A stretch of DNA of 64,000 nt from Dulcicalothrix desertica PCC 7102 (lineage in GTDB: Bacteria > Cyanobacteriota > Cyanobacteriia > Cyanobacteriales > Nostocaceae). Below, piece by piece: positions 50,609 through 60,650 of the stretch. The notes under the pieces are model-generated. The model saw only the letters and a list, made by a program, of their open reading frames with translations, was not told the DNA's origin and made no database searches. The translations under genes were made by a program, and so were the position numbers. The stretch lies in the NCBI RefSeq assembly GCF_003991905.1, contig NZ_RSCL01000003.1, positions 375,516 through 439,515 on the forward strand, given 5' to 3'. Each line of letters begins with the position of its first letter. Positions within the stretch are counted from its first letter, which is position 1.

Positions 50609-53078
50609 ATTCAGGACAACTACCTTCAGGGGCAATTTGACGGTTATGAAATATACTTTCTGGCATTAAACATAAACTACCATCGAAGTATTTACATCTT
50701 GCACAGCAGTTACCAGCAGTTATCATTGGTGGTTTCTTCGGTATTTGTTTCTTTGTTATTGGTAGTAACATTAAACTATCTCGATGCCATTTGGCTCGAA
50801 TAATACCTACTTGTGATAAAGTTTGCCAACGAGGGTCTGTATCTACTACTTCTTGAGGTATACGAATCCAGGCGCCGTCATGTTCTGCTACAATTTCTAA
50901 TTCTACCTCTTTGGGGTGTTCTATTTCTACTTGCCGTTTTTGACTCAAAAAGTCTGGAAACACTCCATATTCTATAGTCTCCCCACAAGATGGAATATGC
51001 ACAACATGATTTTTTTGTAAATCGGTTCGTGCTAAATCGTAAAGACTATCGGGCATTCCATGTATTAAAATTAAATGACGCGGCGCCACTTTAGCAATAA
51101 CTTGTCCTATACCAATCCGGTCGGTATGAGCAGATAAATTAAATTTACGAATTTCCGCTTTTACTGTATAGTCCACCCCATCCATCGTCACAACTTCACC
51201 CGACTTCATACTTTGTAATAATCGTCCCGGTGATTCTTCGTCGGTATACCCACTCATAAAAATAGCCGCATCATCTCTTTCTAACAAAGATTTGGCATAA
51301 TAAACTGAGGCACCACCGGTCAGCATTCCAGAAGAGGCAATAATTACACTAGGTTGAACCATTGCAAATGGACGTTCCTTAGTATCAGTAACAAAAATCA
51401 CCTTTTTTCCATCACAGAACGGTGGAATACGACAATTTGCAGCAAAGTTACTAACCGCTTCGGGTAACAAATCTAAATTATCATTGAATACATCAGTAAT
51501 CTTTCTCACCAACCCATCTACAAAGATGGGAATATTACTATTCGTGAATAAAGCGCTGGTTTTGAGTAGTAAAATAATTTCTTGGGCACGTCCGAGAGCA
51601 AAAGCGGGAATCAACACATTACCACCTTTGGCAACTACATTCCAAACTGCTTGCACTAACTCGGTTTCTTGCTGTTTGCGACTTGGGTGAATTGCGGCAC
51701 CATAAGTTGCTTCTGTGATTAAAATATCAGCAGTGGGTAAATCAGCTAATTTTAGTCCCACCGTAGTTCGACTATTGGCAATATTATAGTCTCCTGTATA
51801 TACTAAACTACGATTGCCATACTTTAAATAAATACAAGCGGCGCCTACAATATGTCCAGCATTGATAAACTTGACGGTTAAACCTGGCAATGGTTCAAAT
51901 TCTACACCAATAGGTTGAGTTTCCAGGTGTAAAAGCGTTTGGTACAAATCTTGCTCTTCAAATAACGGTTCAAAGTCTTCATTCTTTAAATTTACCTTCA
52001 AACAATCTTCCAACATTACCCGTGCTATCGACCGAGTACCTGGAGTACAAATCATCGGTGTCGCTTTGAACATACGATGTAACACAGGTAAGGCGCCGAT
52101 ATGGTCGGAGTGCGCGTGTGTGATTAATATAAGATTAGGGTTTTTCAGCAATTCAAACGCTGGTAACGGATTATCCCCTTTCGGCCGAGTCCCCGCATCC
52201 AGCACTATTTCGTACTTTCCTATTTCTACTTTAAAACACGAGGCACCTATCGAACGCGCGGCGCCCAGAGGTGTAACCCTTAATATATCGTCTTCATTTT
52301 CCTCTTCGTCTTCATCTTCATCATCAAAATCATCATCATCTATATCACTATCATCACCCAATGCTGGTTGCTGATAAGACCCCAACTCGTAAATAAGTAA
52401 AGAAGTAGACCCAACAGTACCCTGAACTCGATACCTTTTCTCTTGTACCGTACCTTCCCACTCCAAAACCCCTGTGTACACATTAAATTCAGAAATTTTT
52501 ATTCCAGGTATTCTCTCTAATATCAACGGTTCTAATTTTTCACGCCATACTTTTTCTAGTGTTTTCGGCGTAGCCACTGTAGTAGCTGTAGTAGCTGTAG
52601 TAACTAGAGCAGGAATTGCCACAGGTTCCACAACTTCCTCTGGTAACGGTACCGACACTGTTTGATTTTGGTAATCGGAATCAAATTTAGTTGCTGTAGT
52701 TACATATAACTTTCCAGAGATGAACTCAAAGTCCAATCGATAAATACTACTGACGTGTAAAATTTGTGCAGTAGTAAAAGTAACTTTACAGCTATTTGAT
52801 ACCTTAACTAAAATAGTGCCACGTTTAGCGACTTGTGTGACTCTGCCAATACAATAAGACTGTTGTGCTGACTCTACTTGAGAAATAATTGAAACACTCA
52901 CTACAGTACCATTCGAGTCGGTAGCAGGAATACATATCCAAATACCTGCACCAGAAAACTCACTATTGCCCTTTATTTTAAGGATTTCACCAGTTATGGT
53001 TGTCAAACATTGGTTTTCAATGCTTCCTTCTAAACAGCAAAATATTTCTGTTGTTAAGTTTTGTTGAGTATCTGCCAT
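50592..53078 (-). CDS. Beta-CASP metallo-beta-lactamase-fold protein with extra domains
   Basis: An 828-residue protein. The N-terminal ~235 residues are strand-rich and family-specific. An acidic tract (DDSDIDDDDFDDEDEDEEE, about 243-262) precedes the metallo-beta-lactamase core: LITHAHSDHIGALPVLHRMF (HxHxDH, about 319-338), NAGHIVGAACIY, YTGDYNIANS. The beta-CASP part includes PAFALGRAQEIILLL, ASSGMLTGG and the final His block LSAHTD...LIHGMP. The C-terminus has a cysteine cluster (CCARCKYFDGSLCLMP...CPEF). The core is like RNase J / CPSF-type RNA-cleaving enzymes, so an RNA nuclease role is likely, but the added N- and C-terminal regions differ from those families. Confidence 0.85.
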   Translation of the reverse strand: MADTQQNLTTEIFCCLEGSIENQCLTTITGEILKIKGNSEFSGAGIWICIPATDSNGTVVSVSIISQVESAQQSYCIGRVTQVAKRGTILVKVSNSCKVTFTTAQILHVSSIYRLDFEFISGKLYVTTATKFDSDYQNQTVSVPLPEEVVEPVAIPALVTTATTATTVATPKTLEKVWREKLEPLILERIPGIKISEFNVYTGVLEWEGTVQEKRYRVQGTVGSTSLLIYELGSYQQPALGDDSDIDDDDFDDEDEDEEENEDDILRVTPLGAARSIGASCFKVEIGKYEIVLDAGTRPKGDNPLPAFELLKNPNLILITHAHSDHIGALPVLHRMFKATPMICTPGTRSIARVMLEDCLKVNLKNEDFEPLFEEQDLYQTLLHLETQPIGVEFEPLPGLTVKFINAGHIVGAACIYLKYGNRSLVYTGDYNIANSRTTVGLKLADLPTADILITEATYGAAIHPSRKQQETELVQAVWNVVAKGGNVLIPAFALGRAQEIILLLKTSALFTNSNIPIFVDGLVRKITDVFNDNLDLLPEAVSNFAANCRIPPFCDGKKVIFVTDTKERPFAMVQPSVIIASSGMLTGGASVYYAKSLLERDDAAIFMSGYTDEESPGRLLQSMKSGEVVTMDGVDYTVKAEIRKFNLSAHTDRIGIGQVIAKVAPRHLILIHGMPDSLYDLARTDLQKNHVVHIPSCGETIEYGVFPDFLSQKRQVEIEHPKEVELEIVAEHDGAWIRIPQEVVDTDPRWQTLSQVGIIRAKWHRDSLMLLPITKKQIPKKPPMITAGNCCARCKYFDGSLCLMPESIFHNRQIAPEGSCPEFTLSP

Positions 53079-53191
53079 AAAAATTCTAAAAAGTAATATA
53101 ATCTAACCACTAAAAACTTCTAACTTAGAAAAAAGAAACCTGACATCAATAGCGAAGTCTGGTTTCTTTCTTTTTATTCACCTAATATACT

Positions 53192-53473
53192 ATGGCTCGT
53201 CGATTTTATGTAATTCAACTTGGTTCTTACTGGAGTTTACCAAAACAAGAATATTTAAAATTATTACAACAAGGCGCCGTATCCAATCTTGTTGATATAG
53301 ATTTAAACACATATCAAGCGCGCATAGTTAAAAAGCCACCATTACAAGCAAAACCCATAGACTTATCAGATTTTGAAATAGAACACTTTCAAATGGAACT
53401 CGAACACTTCATGAAAACGGGTGAGCAGACAGGTTTTGACGCAAAAGAATACGTCAATATCTTCTTTGAATAG
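53192..53473 (+). CDS. Hypothetical protein (93 aa)
   Basis: A 93-residue soluble protein (MARRFYVIQLGSYWSLPKQEYLKLLQQGAVSNLVDIDLNTYQARIVKKP...). No recognised domain. It lies divergent from the beta-CASP gene, with a worn AGAAACCTGAC repeat between the two. The composition is protein-like and it contains a GGCGCC site, like other native genes. Function unknown. Confidence 0.65.
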   Translation: MARRFYVIQLGSYWSLPKQEYLKLLQQGAVSNLVDIDLNTYQARIVKKPPLQAKPIDLSDFEIEHFQMELEHFMKTGEQTGFDAKEYVNIFFE

Positions 53474-53881
53474 CCAATAAATAGCCAATAAGCGTTGAAG
53501 CGCAAATTTTTCCGATTTTTCTAAGTAATTATACTTAAGCAAAATTTTGGCGCCAAGTCTGTGTGATATAAAGTGCCTATATTAGAGTCAAATCTCCCAA
53601 ATAAGAAAGAATTTAGCCATTTAATGCGTAATTTTACCCAAGATCGCTCTAATTCTAAGTATTACAATATATGTATTATGTCTTCTATCACTTTTTATTA
53701 ATTGACTATGAAATACTCCAATAAATTGTACGCATTGAGATTGTCATTGTTTCTCATTTTAAGCAATGTTTGTTTAAAAGTGTAAAAATAATACGAATAA
53801 ATTTAAATTTATACTAAAACGTTAATTTTGTGCTATTACTCTTACTCTTATACTTGCAAGTCTTGTGACCAAAGAATATTC
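53474..53881. other. Upstream region of the signalling operon
   Basis: A/T-rich, no ORF. A GGCGCC site near 53549 and little else. The promoter of the three-gene operon should be here, but no clear box can be named. Confidence 0.55.
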
Positions 53882-54925
53882 ATGCTTGTACATTTAATTT
53901 CTTTTTTAAAACAATCTCCGAACTTATTACTCGTTATCTTATCTCAAGAGTTTTTTCTTAGAAAGACTAAGGCTAATACGTTACAGACATTGTTTCCACT
54001 CTACCGCATTGTAGGATTCGCAATCTGCACAATCACCCTTGCCTTAACCACAGGTTGTATCAAAGAACAAGCCAGTAAGCCATCTAAGTCTGACTCAACT
54101 ACCACGTTATCTAATTCCGTGGAATCTTTTGCTTTACGCATCAGTGTACAACCCACTCAAAATAAAGCCCAGCAAGAACAGATAATTGCCCCTCTGGATG
54201 CCCACCTAGAGAAAGTACTGGGTCAGAGGGTCGATTTTCTGATTGCTAAAGATTACAAAGATAGTGTGGACATGTTGGTAGATGGACGAGCCAATGCCGC
54301 TTACGTTGGAGTTGTCTCGTACTTTGAAGCCTTGGAGCGAGGGGTAAAAGTCAAACCCCTCGTGGCTCCTATCGACCAATATACTGCTCGCCCTTGGTAT
54401 CGTTCCTGCATCATTGTAGCTGCAAACAGCCCAATCAAAACCTTGGCAGACTTGAAGGGTAAACGTGTGGCTTTTGTTAACCGCTCTTCGACATCGGGCT
54501 ATCTTATGCCCTTGGCAGCACTCAGACAACTAGGAATTGACCCAGAACGAGATTTTGCCCAGGTGCTTTTTGGTGGCACCCATGAGCAAACTGAGGCATT
54601 GCTGGGTAAAAATGGTGTTCATGCCATCGCTACTAATCTTGCTTCTTATAATAAGTGGAAACAACAGGGCAAGCTAACCTCTCAAGATTCCAGACTGTTG
54701 TGGGAGTCTACACCAGTTCCCCATGCTTCTGTGTTGGTTTCTCAAAATTTGCCCCCTTCCCTTATTGAAAAACTGAAGGAAGCTTTTCTCACCACTCCCC
54801 CAGGAATTCAAGACTTAATGGGCGCCGAGACTGCCGGATACACTCTGGTGGAAAGTGAGGACTATAATTCTTTTGGGCAATTGCGACATCAACTTAATTT
54901 GGTAAAACAGGAGAGTGCCCAATGA
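53882..54925 (+). CDS. PhnD/SsuA-type substrate-binding lipoprotein
   Basis: About 347 residues from ATG 53882; the frame is open further upstream, but a TTG start at 53828 is less likely. A signal and lipobox ([12 protein letters not shown]) are followed by a PhnD-like domain: [66 protein letters not shown], and later [23 protein letters not shown]. It binds a small anion or phosphonate-like ligand. Its TGA overlaps the ATG of the next gene, a hybrid histidine kinase, and no transporter genes are present. So it is likely the sensor input of the kinase, not a transporter part. Confidence 0.88.
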   Translation: MLVHLISFLKQSPNLLLVILSQEFFLRKTKANTLQTLFPLYRIVGFAICTITLALTTGCIKEQASKPSKSDSTTTLSNSVESFALRISVQPTQNKAQQEQIIAPLDAHLEKVLGQRVDFLIAKDYKDSVDMLVDGRANAAYVGVVSYFEALERGVKVKPLVAPIDQYTARPWYRSCIIVAANSPIKTLADLKGKRVAFVNRSSTSGYLMPLAALRQLGIDPERDFAQVLFGGTHEQTEALLGKNGVHAIATNLASYNKWKQQGKLTSQDSRLLWESTPVPHASVLVSQNLPPSLIEKLKEAFLTTPPGIQDLMGAETAGYTLVESEDYNSFGQLRHQLNLVKQESAQ

Positions 54926-57144
54926 AAATCTCTATCAAGTTTGTGGCAATCGCAGCATCATTGGTAGGGGCAATCGCTTTGCTTTTTGGCGGTACTACCC
55001 TATGGCGCAATCACATCGAATCTATCACTCTAGAAAAATACAATCAGGCTAAACGAAGGATTGAACTAGCTACCCTGACGCAAAACCAACTTCATTTAGA
55101 AATTTTAGAATTGAAAGACCACATTTTGTTTCGGGATTTGGATTTACAAAAAGAAGATGAAGCTGATGCCGATCTTGATGTACTACTCGATGAGTTAAAA
55201 TCTCTAGGATATACTCCAGATATTAAATACATCTATCAGAGGTCTGAAATTTTTGAACGGCTCGAAGAAAATTTAATTGAGTCGATTAGCCAAGAAGGCG
55301 TTGAGGAGTCGCCAGCAACAATAGCAGAACTTCAACAAGACTTCCGGGCTATTAACGGGTTTGGGCGGGATATTAACTTTTTTCTAGATAAAGTAGAGCA
55401 GCAGGCTTTGCAGCAGGCCAAGCAAGCCACACAAGAGCTAGAACAGGTACGGACAATCGCCATCAGCATTTCCTACGCCACCATTGCTCTTTTAATTGTG
55501 ATGGTATTGGGGGTGTTCTGGCTGGTGTTGCGCCCGATGATTCAATCCCTCAAAGAACTTCAGAAAGGAGCTACAGAAGTTGGGGTGGGTAACTTAGCCT
55601 ATCGTCTCAACATCCGCACCAACGACGAAATTGAGCAGGTGTCTCTGTCATTTAACCAGATGGCAGACAATTTGAATCAAGCTCAAACTATTCTGGAACA
55701 AAAACTTGCGGAACTTCAGGTTGCCAAAGAAGCCGCTGAGGTCGCTAACCGAACCAAAAGCGAGTTTCTCGCCAACATGAACCACGAACTCCGCACTCCC
55801 CTAAATGGCATCTTGGGCTATGCTCAAATTTTGCAACGCGACCCTGCCACCACTGAAAAACAGCAAAAGGGACTGGGCGTTATTCATCAGTGCGGCTCCC
55901 ATTTGCTGACACTAATCAACGATATTTTGGATTTGTCTAAACTGGAAGTACAAAAGATGGAGCTTTATTCTCAGGACTTCCATTTAAACAATTTTCTTAC
56001 TACCACTGTAGAAATATGCCGTATCAAAGCCGAACAAAAGGGTGTCGAATTTTATTACGAATTGGGTGAAAATTTGCCCATTGCTGTTTGTGCCGATGAC
56101 AAACGCTTGCGGCAGGTATTGCTCAATCTTCTGAGTAATGCTATAAAATTTACTGACTTTGGCAGCGTGAGATTTACAGTTGATGCCGTGGAGAATAATA
56201 AGGAACAGGAAAATATTTTATCCACACGCCTTCGTTTTCAAATTCAAGATACGGGTATTGGTATTCCTGCCGAAAAACAAGAAGCCATTTTTTTACCCTT
56301 TGAGCAAGCAGGTAAGCGAGATCGTAACAGCGAAGGAACTGGGTTGGGGCTAGCTATCAGTCAACAAATTGTTCAAATGATGGGCAGTTCCATTCAGGTT
56401 AAAAGTACATTAGGTCAGGGTAGCATCTTTTGGTTTGAAGTTGAGTTACCTAGCGCTGCTGATTGGCTTGCCCAATCTACGACTATTCACCAAAAAGTCA
56501 TAGGTTATCAAGGGGAACGGCAGAAAATTTTGGTGATTGATGATCGTGTCGAAAACCGTGCTGTGGTGATAGGAATGCTTGCTCCTCTTGGTTTTAAATT
56601 AGCAGAAGCTGAGGATGGTCTTCAGGGACTCGACAAAGCTATTGAGATGCGTCCCGATTTAATTATTACTGACGTAATAATGTCTCAAATGACTGGCCTA
56701 GAAATGACTCGGCGCCTGCGTCAATTGTCAGATTTTGTCAAAACCCCAATTATTGCATCCTCCGCTAGTTTATCTCAGGTAGAGATGCAAGAAGCACTAG
56801 ACGCTGGTTGCAATGCCTTTTTTCCTAAACCAATTGAATTTACCGGATTGCTGAGTGAGTTACAAAAATACTTGGAGTTGAAGTGGACTTATGAAACTAC
56901 ACCCGAAGCCACTGCAACTAGCACCATTGTTTCTGATGAGGCAGCTTATTTAGTGCCGCCAACTGAAGAATTGACAATTCTCTACCAAGCCGCTCAGGAC
57001 GGGTTTATGGCAGATATTCAGCAGGAAGCTAATCGCTTAAAACAATTTAATCCCCAGTATACGCCCTTTGCCAACAAACTATTAGAACTGAGTCAGAAAT
57101 TTGACGACGAAGCAATTCTTAATTTGCTGAAACCATATATTTAA
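54922..57144 (+). CDS. Hybrid sensor histidine kinase (HAMP-HisKA-HATPase-REC)
   Basis: A 740-residue membrane kinase. TM1 (about 6-24) and TM2 (about 178-202) enclose a periplasmic helical region. HAMP spans about 204-258, then a coiled coil, HisKA with His288 ([15 protein letters not shown]), HATPase N box ([12 protein letters not shown]), DTGIGIP and GTGLGLAIS boxes. A receiver follows at about 530-650 with Asp584 (LIITDVIMS), then a helical tail that could be an Hpt-like or linker. It is translationally coupled to the PhnD-like lipoprotein gene (ATGA). Ligand-bound lipoprotein probably controls autophosphorylation of His288 and transfer to Asp584. Confidence 0.93.
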   Translation: MKISIKFVAIAASLVGAIALLFGGTTLWRNHIESITLEKYNQAKRRIELATLTQNQLHLEILELKDHILFRDLDLQKEDEADADLDVLLDELKSLGYTPDIKYIYQRSEIFERLEENLIESISQEGVEESPATIAELQQDFRAINGFGRDINFFLDKVEQQALQQAKQATQELEQVRTIAISISYATIALLIVMVLGVFWLVLRPMIQSLKELQKGATEVGVGNLAYRLNIRTNDEIEQVSLSFNQMADNLNQAQTILEQKLAELQVAKEAAEVANRTKSEFLANMNHELRTPLNGILGYAQILQRDPATTEKQQKGLGVIHQCGSHLLTLINDILDLSKLEVQKMELYSQDFHLNNFLTTTVEICRIKAEQKGVEFYYELGENLPIAVCADDKRLRQVLLNLLSNAIKFTDFGSVRFTVDAVENNKEQENILSTRLRFQIQDTGIGIPAEKQEAIFLPFEQAGKRDRNSEGTGLGLAISQQIVQMMGSSIQVKSTLGQGSIFWFEVELPSAADWLAQSTTIHQKVIGYQGERQKILVIDDRVENRAVVIGMLAPLGFKLAEAEDGLQGLDKAIEMRPDLIITDVIMSQMTGLEMTRRLRQLSDFVKTPIIASSASLSQVEMQEALDAGCNAFFPKPIEFTGLLSELQKYLELKWTYETTPEATATSTIVSDEAAYLVPPTEELTILYQAAQDGFMADIQQEANRLKQFNPQYTPFANKLLELSQKFDDEAILNLLKPYI

Positions 57145-57210
57145 TAACGCTACGCAAAATTGAATCTGACAAATCTCTACTTTTTATAATTATTTTTTAG
57201 GAGAATACAC

Positions 57211-58521
57211 ATGTCTAATACTCAATCAACTCCAACTGGAACAATTTTAGTTGTAGATGATAATCCCACCAATATTCAAGTGTTGTTTGACTTATTAAGT
57301 GAGATTGGTTATCGGGTTGCAATTGCCAAAAGTGGTGAAGCTGCTTTGCAACGTCTTCAGTCCTTCCATCCTGATATTATTTTGTTAGATGTGATGATGC
57401 CAGGAATAGACGGGTTTGAAACTTGTCAACGGCTTAAAGGTAACTCTGCCACTAACGATATTCCTGTGATTTTCATGACGGCACTTTCTGACACGGTGGA
57501 TAAGGTCAAAGGCTTGAGCTTAGGCGCCGTGGATTATATTACAAAACCCATCCAGCATGAAGAAGCACTAGCGCGAATTCGAGTCCATTTGCAACTCAGT
57601 AGTACCCAAAAAACACTAGAAAAACGTACTTATGAACTATCTCAGACATTAGATAATCTCAAACAAACCCAAGCACATCTTATACAAAGCGAAAAAATGT
57701 CCTCTCTTGGTCAACTAGTGGCAGGTGTGGCACATGAAATTAACAATCCTGTTAATTTTATCAGTGGAAATCTTCCTCCTGCCGAAGAACATATTCGCGA
57801 TATAATGACTTTTATTAAATTATACCAGGAATGTCACCCTCAGCCCCATCCTAAAATTCAAGCATGGATGAAAGAGGTAGATATAGAATATTTAGAAGAA
57901 GACTTGCCTAAACTGATCGATTCGATGAAATTAGGCTGCGAGCGTATTTGTAAAATCGTCCTTTCTCTAAGAAACTTCTCCCGCCTAGATGAATCAGAAT
58001 GTAAACTTGTGGATATTCATGAAGGGCTTGAAAGCACCCTACTAATTTTGCAACATCGCCTTAAAAACAAATCAAACCAACCTAGCATTCAAATCGTGCG
58101 AGATTATGAACAGCTTCCCCTTATAGAATGTTATCCTAGTCAAATCAATCAGGTATTCATGAATATTCTTAGCAACGCTATTGATGCCTTGGAAGAACAG
58201 TATTTACAATATAGTCCTAAACAAATTTCATTAAATCCTAGTATTATCACCCTACGAACTCACCAATTATCCAATCACACTATTGCTATTCACATTGCAG
58301 ACAATGGTTTTGGTATTCAGGAAAATATTCGCTCCAAACTCTTCGATCCCTTCTTCACGACAAAACCAATCGGTAAAGGAACTGGATTAGGGCTTTCTAT
58401 TAGCTATAAAATTGTTACAGAAAAACATGGTGGCAAACTTTATTGCCAGTCAGTATTAGGACAAGGTACTGAGTTTATTATTGAAATTCCGGTTCGACTA
58501 TTGTATTTAAACTCAAAATAA
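57211..58521 (+). CDS. Response regulator-histidine kinase (REC-HisKA-HATPase)
   Basis: A 436-residue soluble protein. A receiver domain with phospho-acceptor Asp60 (IILLDVMMPG) is followed by a coiled coil and a histidine kinase with His175 (LVAGVAHEINNPVNFISG), N box (VFMNILSNAIDAL), DNGFGI and GTGLGLSIS. It would accept a phosphate at Asp60 and signal through its own kinase. It lies 66 bases behind the hybrid kinase with a TTTAGGAGAATAC ribosome-binding site. This probably forms a phosphorelay with the two genes upstream. No output DNA-binding domain is found in the operon. Confidence 0.92.
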   Translation: MSNTQSTPTGTILVVDDNPTNIQVLFDLLSEIGYRVAIAKSGEAALQRLQSFHPDIILLDVMMPGIDGFETCQRLKGNSATNDIPVIFMTALSDTVDKVKGLSLGAVDYITKPIQHEEALARIRVHLQLSSTQKTLEKRTYELSQTLDNLKQTQAHLIQSEKMSSLGQLVAGVAHEINNPVNFISGNLPPAEEHIRDIMTFIKLYQECHPQPHPKIQAWMKEVDIEYLEEDLPKLIDSMKLGCERICKIVLSLRNFSRLDESECKLVDIHEGLESTLLILQHRLKNKSNQPSIQIVRDYEQLPLIECYPSQINQVFMNILSNAIDALEEQYLQYSPKQISLNPSIITLRTHQLSNHTIAIHIADNGFGIQENIRSKLFDPFFTTKPIGKGTGLGLSISYKIVTEKHGGKLYCQSVLGQGTEFIIEIPVRLLYLNSK

Positions 58522-58539
58522 CAATTTATTTAAGTAGAT

Positions 58540-58989
58540 TTAATACTGAACAACTTCTTCCTGAAATCCATACTTTTCGTCTAAACACCAACTTCTTATA
58601 TCCCTAGATTTTCCATCATAAACAGAAACTATAATATACGAATATGAGTGCCAAGCATATTCACGGTCAAACTCAGAAGGAACTGCTAAATTATCAACGT
58701 GTGAATGAAATATGCCGATAATATTTAACGACTCCTCTCGTGCTTGCTTTTGTGCTACCATTAAATCCCTAGGCGAAATTGTATACCTACTATTACGACT
58801 CCCTTCTTGATTTGTAAATATAGTCGGTTCTTCTTCCGTATTCCAAACATTCTTTGTTGTAATAACTGTGACACATTCCTTATTACTCCCCGAAGCTATA
58901 CCAAGTAAAATACCACAACACTCTTCAGGATAGGCGCCTTCTGCATGGTTGTAAATAATTTGTAAATGTGAGGTAGTAAGTTGTATCAT
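58540..58989 (-). CDS. JAMM/MPN (M67) metalloprotease-like protein
   Basis: A 149-residue Mov34/MPN protein with a complete JAMM zinc motif: E23 (PEECCGILLG), H95 and H97 in HSHVDNLAVPSEFD, S105 and D108. Bacterial members cut ubiquitin-like or ThiS/MoaD-type sulfur-carrier proteins or act in cysteine biosynthesis. No carrier-protein gene is seen beside it. Convergent with the signalling operon. Confidence 0.88.
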   Translation of the reverse strand: MIQLTTSHLQIIYNHAEGAYPEECCGILLGIASGSNKECVTVITTKNVWNTEEEPTIFTNQEGSRNSRYTISPRDLMVAQKQAREESLNIIGIFHSHVDNLAVPSEFDREYAWHSYSYIIVSVYDGKSRDIRSWCLDEKYGFQEEVVQY

Positions 58990-59016
58990 GTGGAGTTTAG
59001 TAAAAAATATTACATC

Positions 59017-59376
59017 CTAAAATTTATTATTGAATTTTGTAATTAACTCATCTATCGCTGCTCTCACCTCCACAGCTTTACTTACCAAACGGTCATAATC
59101 TTCAATAGGTAACATTTGTAACTCGTAACTGAGTAAAAGAAAGTATTGAACTTCTGTAGCATTATCGCTTGCTAATTCCAAATAATTAATCTTTTCTTCA
59201 TAATCTTCCCTATCATATCCCTGAGCAATTTTAATTGGAATAGCAGAACAAGCTAAACGTATTTGCTGCGTCAAACCCAAAATTTCCACTTCTGGAAACT
59301 CTCGTGTCGCTTGATAGACAGCAACTGTTAACTCATGGGCTTTTTCCCATTCTTTGATTTCTCGAAAGTCGGTCAT
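59017..59376 (-). CDS. Four-helix-bundle protein (S23/IVS-type)
   Basis: A 119-residue helical protein of the 23S rRNA intervening-sequence (S23) family: FREIKEWEKAHELTVAVYQATREFPEVEILGLTQQIRLACSAIPIKIAQGYDRED, then a second pair of helices. The family forms pentameric bundles of unknown role. It lies 27 bases upstream of the JAMM gene on the same strand, so they may be co-transcribed. Confidence 0.88.
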   Translation of the reverse strand: MTDFREIKEWEKAHELTVAVYQATREFPEVEILGLTQQIRLACSAIPIKIAQGYDREDYEEKINYLELASDNATEVQYFLLLSYELQMLPIEDYDRLVSKAVEVRAAIDELITKFNNKF

Positions 59377-59619
59377 GTGGTTTATAAAATATTTGTCTAT
59401 TCTTAGAATTGTCTCAAAATCATAACAAATATTTACGCTTTTTTCTATAATGAAAATATTTGGGAATAATCTAAAGGAAGTATTAAATTTTGTTTATATA
59501 AACTATAAGTTTATTTGATGTTTTATTAATATTTTAATTTTCTTGCCATTTAAATGTCTAAACATCTATATATACAGGCGCCGAATCTGGTATATTTGCC
59601 GTAGAAATACTGAAAATGT
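59377..59619. other. Intergenic upstream of parA
   Basis: A/T-rich, no ORF. No direct-repeat array that I would call a partition site. Confidence 0.5.
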
Positions 59620-60222
59620 ATGATTGTGACAGTAGCGTCCTTTAAAGGAGGAGTGGGGAAGTCAACGACAGCACTGCACCTAGCAACGTATTTACAAACA
59701 CAAGCTGATACGTTGTTAATAGATGGTGACTTAAATCGTTGTTCATTAGATTGGTCAAATCGTGGTAGTTTACCTTTTAAAGTCGCAGATGAAGAAAAAG
59801 GAGTAAATTTAGCGAGTCTTTATGAGCATATAGTTATAGATACTCCAGCACGACCATCACTGGGTGATTTAAAAACATTAGCGCGTGGGTGTGATTTACT
59901 AGTTATTCCCACAGCACCGGATGCAATGTCTATGGCAGCGACTTTACAAATGTTTGGCGCCTTAAAAGGAGTTAAAGCGAAGTATCGTGTGTTACTAACA
60001 TTGGTTCCACCGTATCCAAATAAAGCAGGAGAAGAAGCGCGTATAACGTTGGAAAGTATTGGAGTGCCATTGTTTAAAACGAGTATAAGGCGCCTCAGTG
60101 TATTTCAAGATGCAGCATTAGAGGGGGTGCCAGTCAATGTAGTCAAAGACCCAAAAGCGAAAATTGCGTGGAGAAGCTATGTAGAAGTAGGGAAAGAAAT
60201 TTGCAACGGATGTAACGGATAG
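59620..60222 (+). CDS. parA: ParA-family partition ATPase
   Basis: A 200-residue ParA/MinD-like ATPase. The deviant Walker A is KGGVGKSTTA (about 9-18), then the LLIDGDLN switch, HIVIDTPARPSLGDLKTL and LLVIPTAPDAMSMAAT. The size is small, like type Ib ParA from plasmids and integrated elements. An RHH partner gene follows after 19 bases. Together they form a compact partition cassette of the ParA/ParG kind, here probably within an integrated element given the nearby recombinase. Confidence 0.9.
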   Translation: MIVTVASFKGGVGKSTTALHLATYLQTQADTLLIDGDLNRCSLDWSNRGSLPFKVADEEKGVNLASLYEHIVIDTPARPSLGDLKTLARGCDLLVIPTAPDAMSMAATLQMFGALKGVKAKYRVLLTLVPPYPNKAGEEARITLESIGVPLFKTSIRRLSVFQDAALEGVPVNVVKDPKAKIAWRSYVEVGKEICNGCNG

Positions 60223-60241
60223 GAATACTATAAATAACTAT

Positions 60242-60505
60242 ATGAGTGAAAAAAAGAAGGGTAGTCGTTTTGATGATTTGATTGATGCAGCGCGTAGTCG
60301 TAAGCAACGCGATGAGTTCCCATCGATTGTAGAAGAAGACAAATTGGGTATAAAGAGTAAGAGTACAGACCCTAACTATATTCGTACAACTATTTATTTA
60401 CCAAAACAGTTACATCGAAGAATGAAGGCAGCAGCATTATCTCAAGACCGACAAATGAGTGATGTTATCGCTGATTTAGTCGAACAATGGCTTTTAAAGA
60501 GTTAA
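60242..60505 (+). CDS. Ribbon-helix-helix partner of ParA (87 aa)
   Basis: An 87-residue protein. The N-terminal half is basic and probably unstructured (MSEKKKGSRFDDLIDAARSRKQRD). The C-terminal 42 residues are a RHH/CopG DNA-binding fold: NYIRTTIYLPKQLHRRMKAAALSQDRQMSDVIADLVEQWLL. In type Ib systems such proteins bind centromere repeats and stimulate ParA through the N-terminal tail. Placed 19 bases behind parA. Confidence 0.85.
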   Translation: MSEKKKGSRFDDLIDAARSRKQRDEFPSIVEEDKLGIKSKSTDPNYIRTTIYLPKQLHRRMKAAALSQDRQMSDVIADLVEQWLLKS

Positions 60506-60650
60506 AAGTGTTGAGTGCTGAGTTCTGAGTGCTGAGTTGCTATTTATATAATTTTATTCGTCACCCCGTCAGTTCTTTACTCTCAATTATCTCAGCACTC
60601 AGCACTTTCTACTCAGCACTTTCTACCAGCACTTTCTACTCAGCACTCTT
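60506..60650. repeat. Heptanucleotide TGCTGAG / CTCAGCA repeat array
   Basis: Forward units TGAGTGCTGAG at 60511-60535, then reverse units CAGCACTTTCTACT repeated three times up to 60646. It separates the convergent RHH and GerMN genes and can form hairpins. Confidence 0.8.

Noticed and set aside
52066..52374. Plus-strand 102-codon ORF with a poly-Ser tract
   Set aside because: It is the antisense of the Asp/Glu tract of the beta-CASP gene; the Ser run is a complement artefact.
2929..60650. CRISPR array
   Set aside because: Direct repeats here are 7-bp tandem units or palindromic dispersed elements, not 25-40 bp repeats with equal-length unique spacers, and no cas gene is present.
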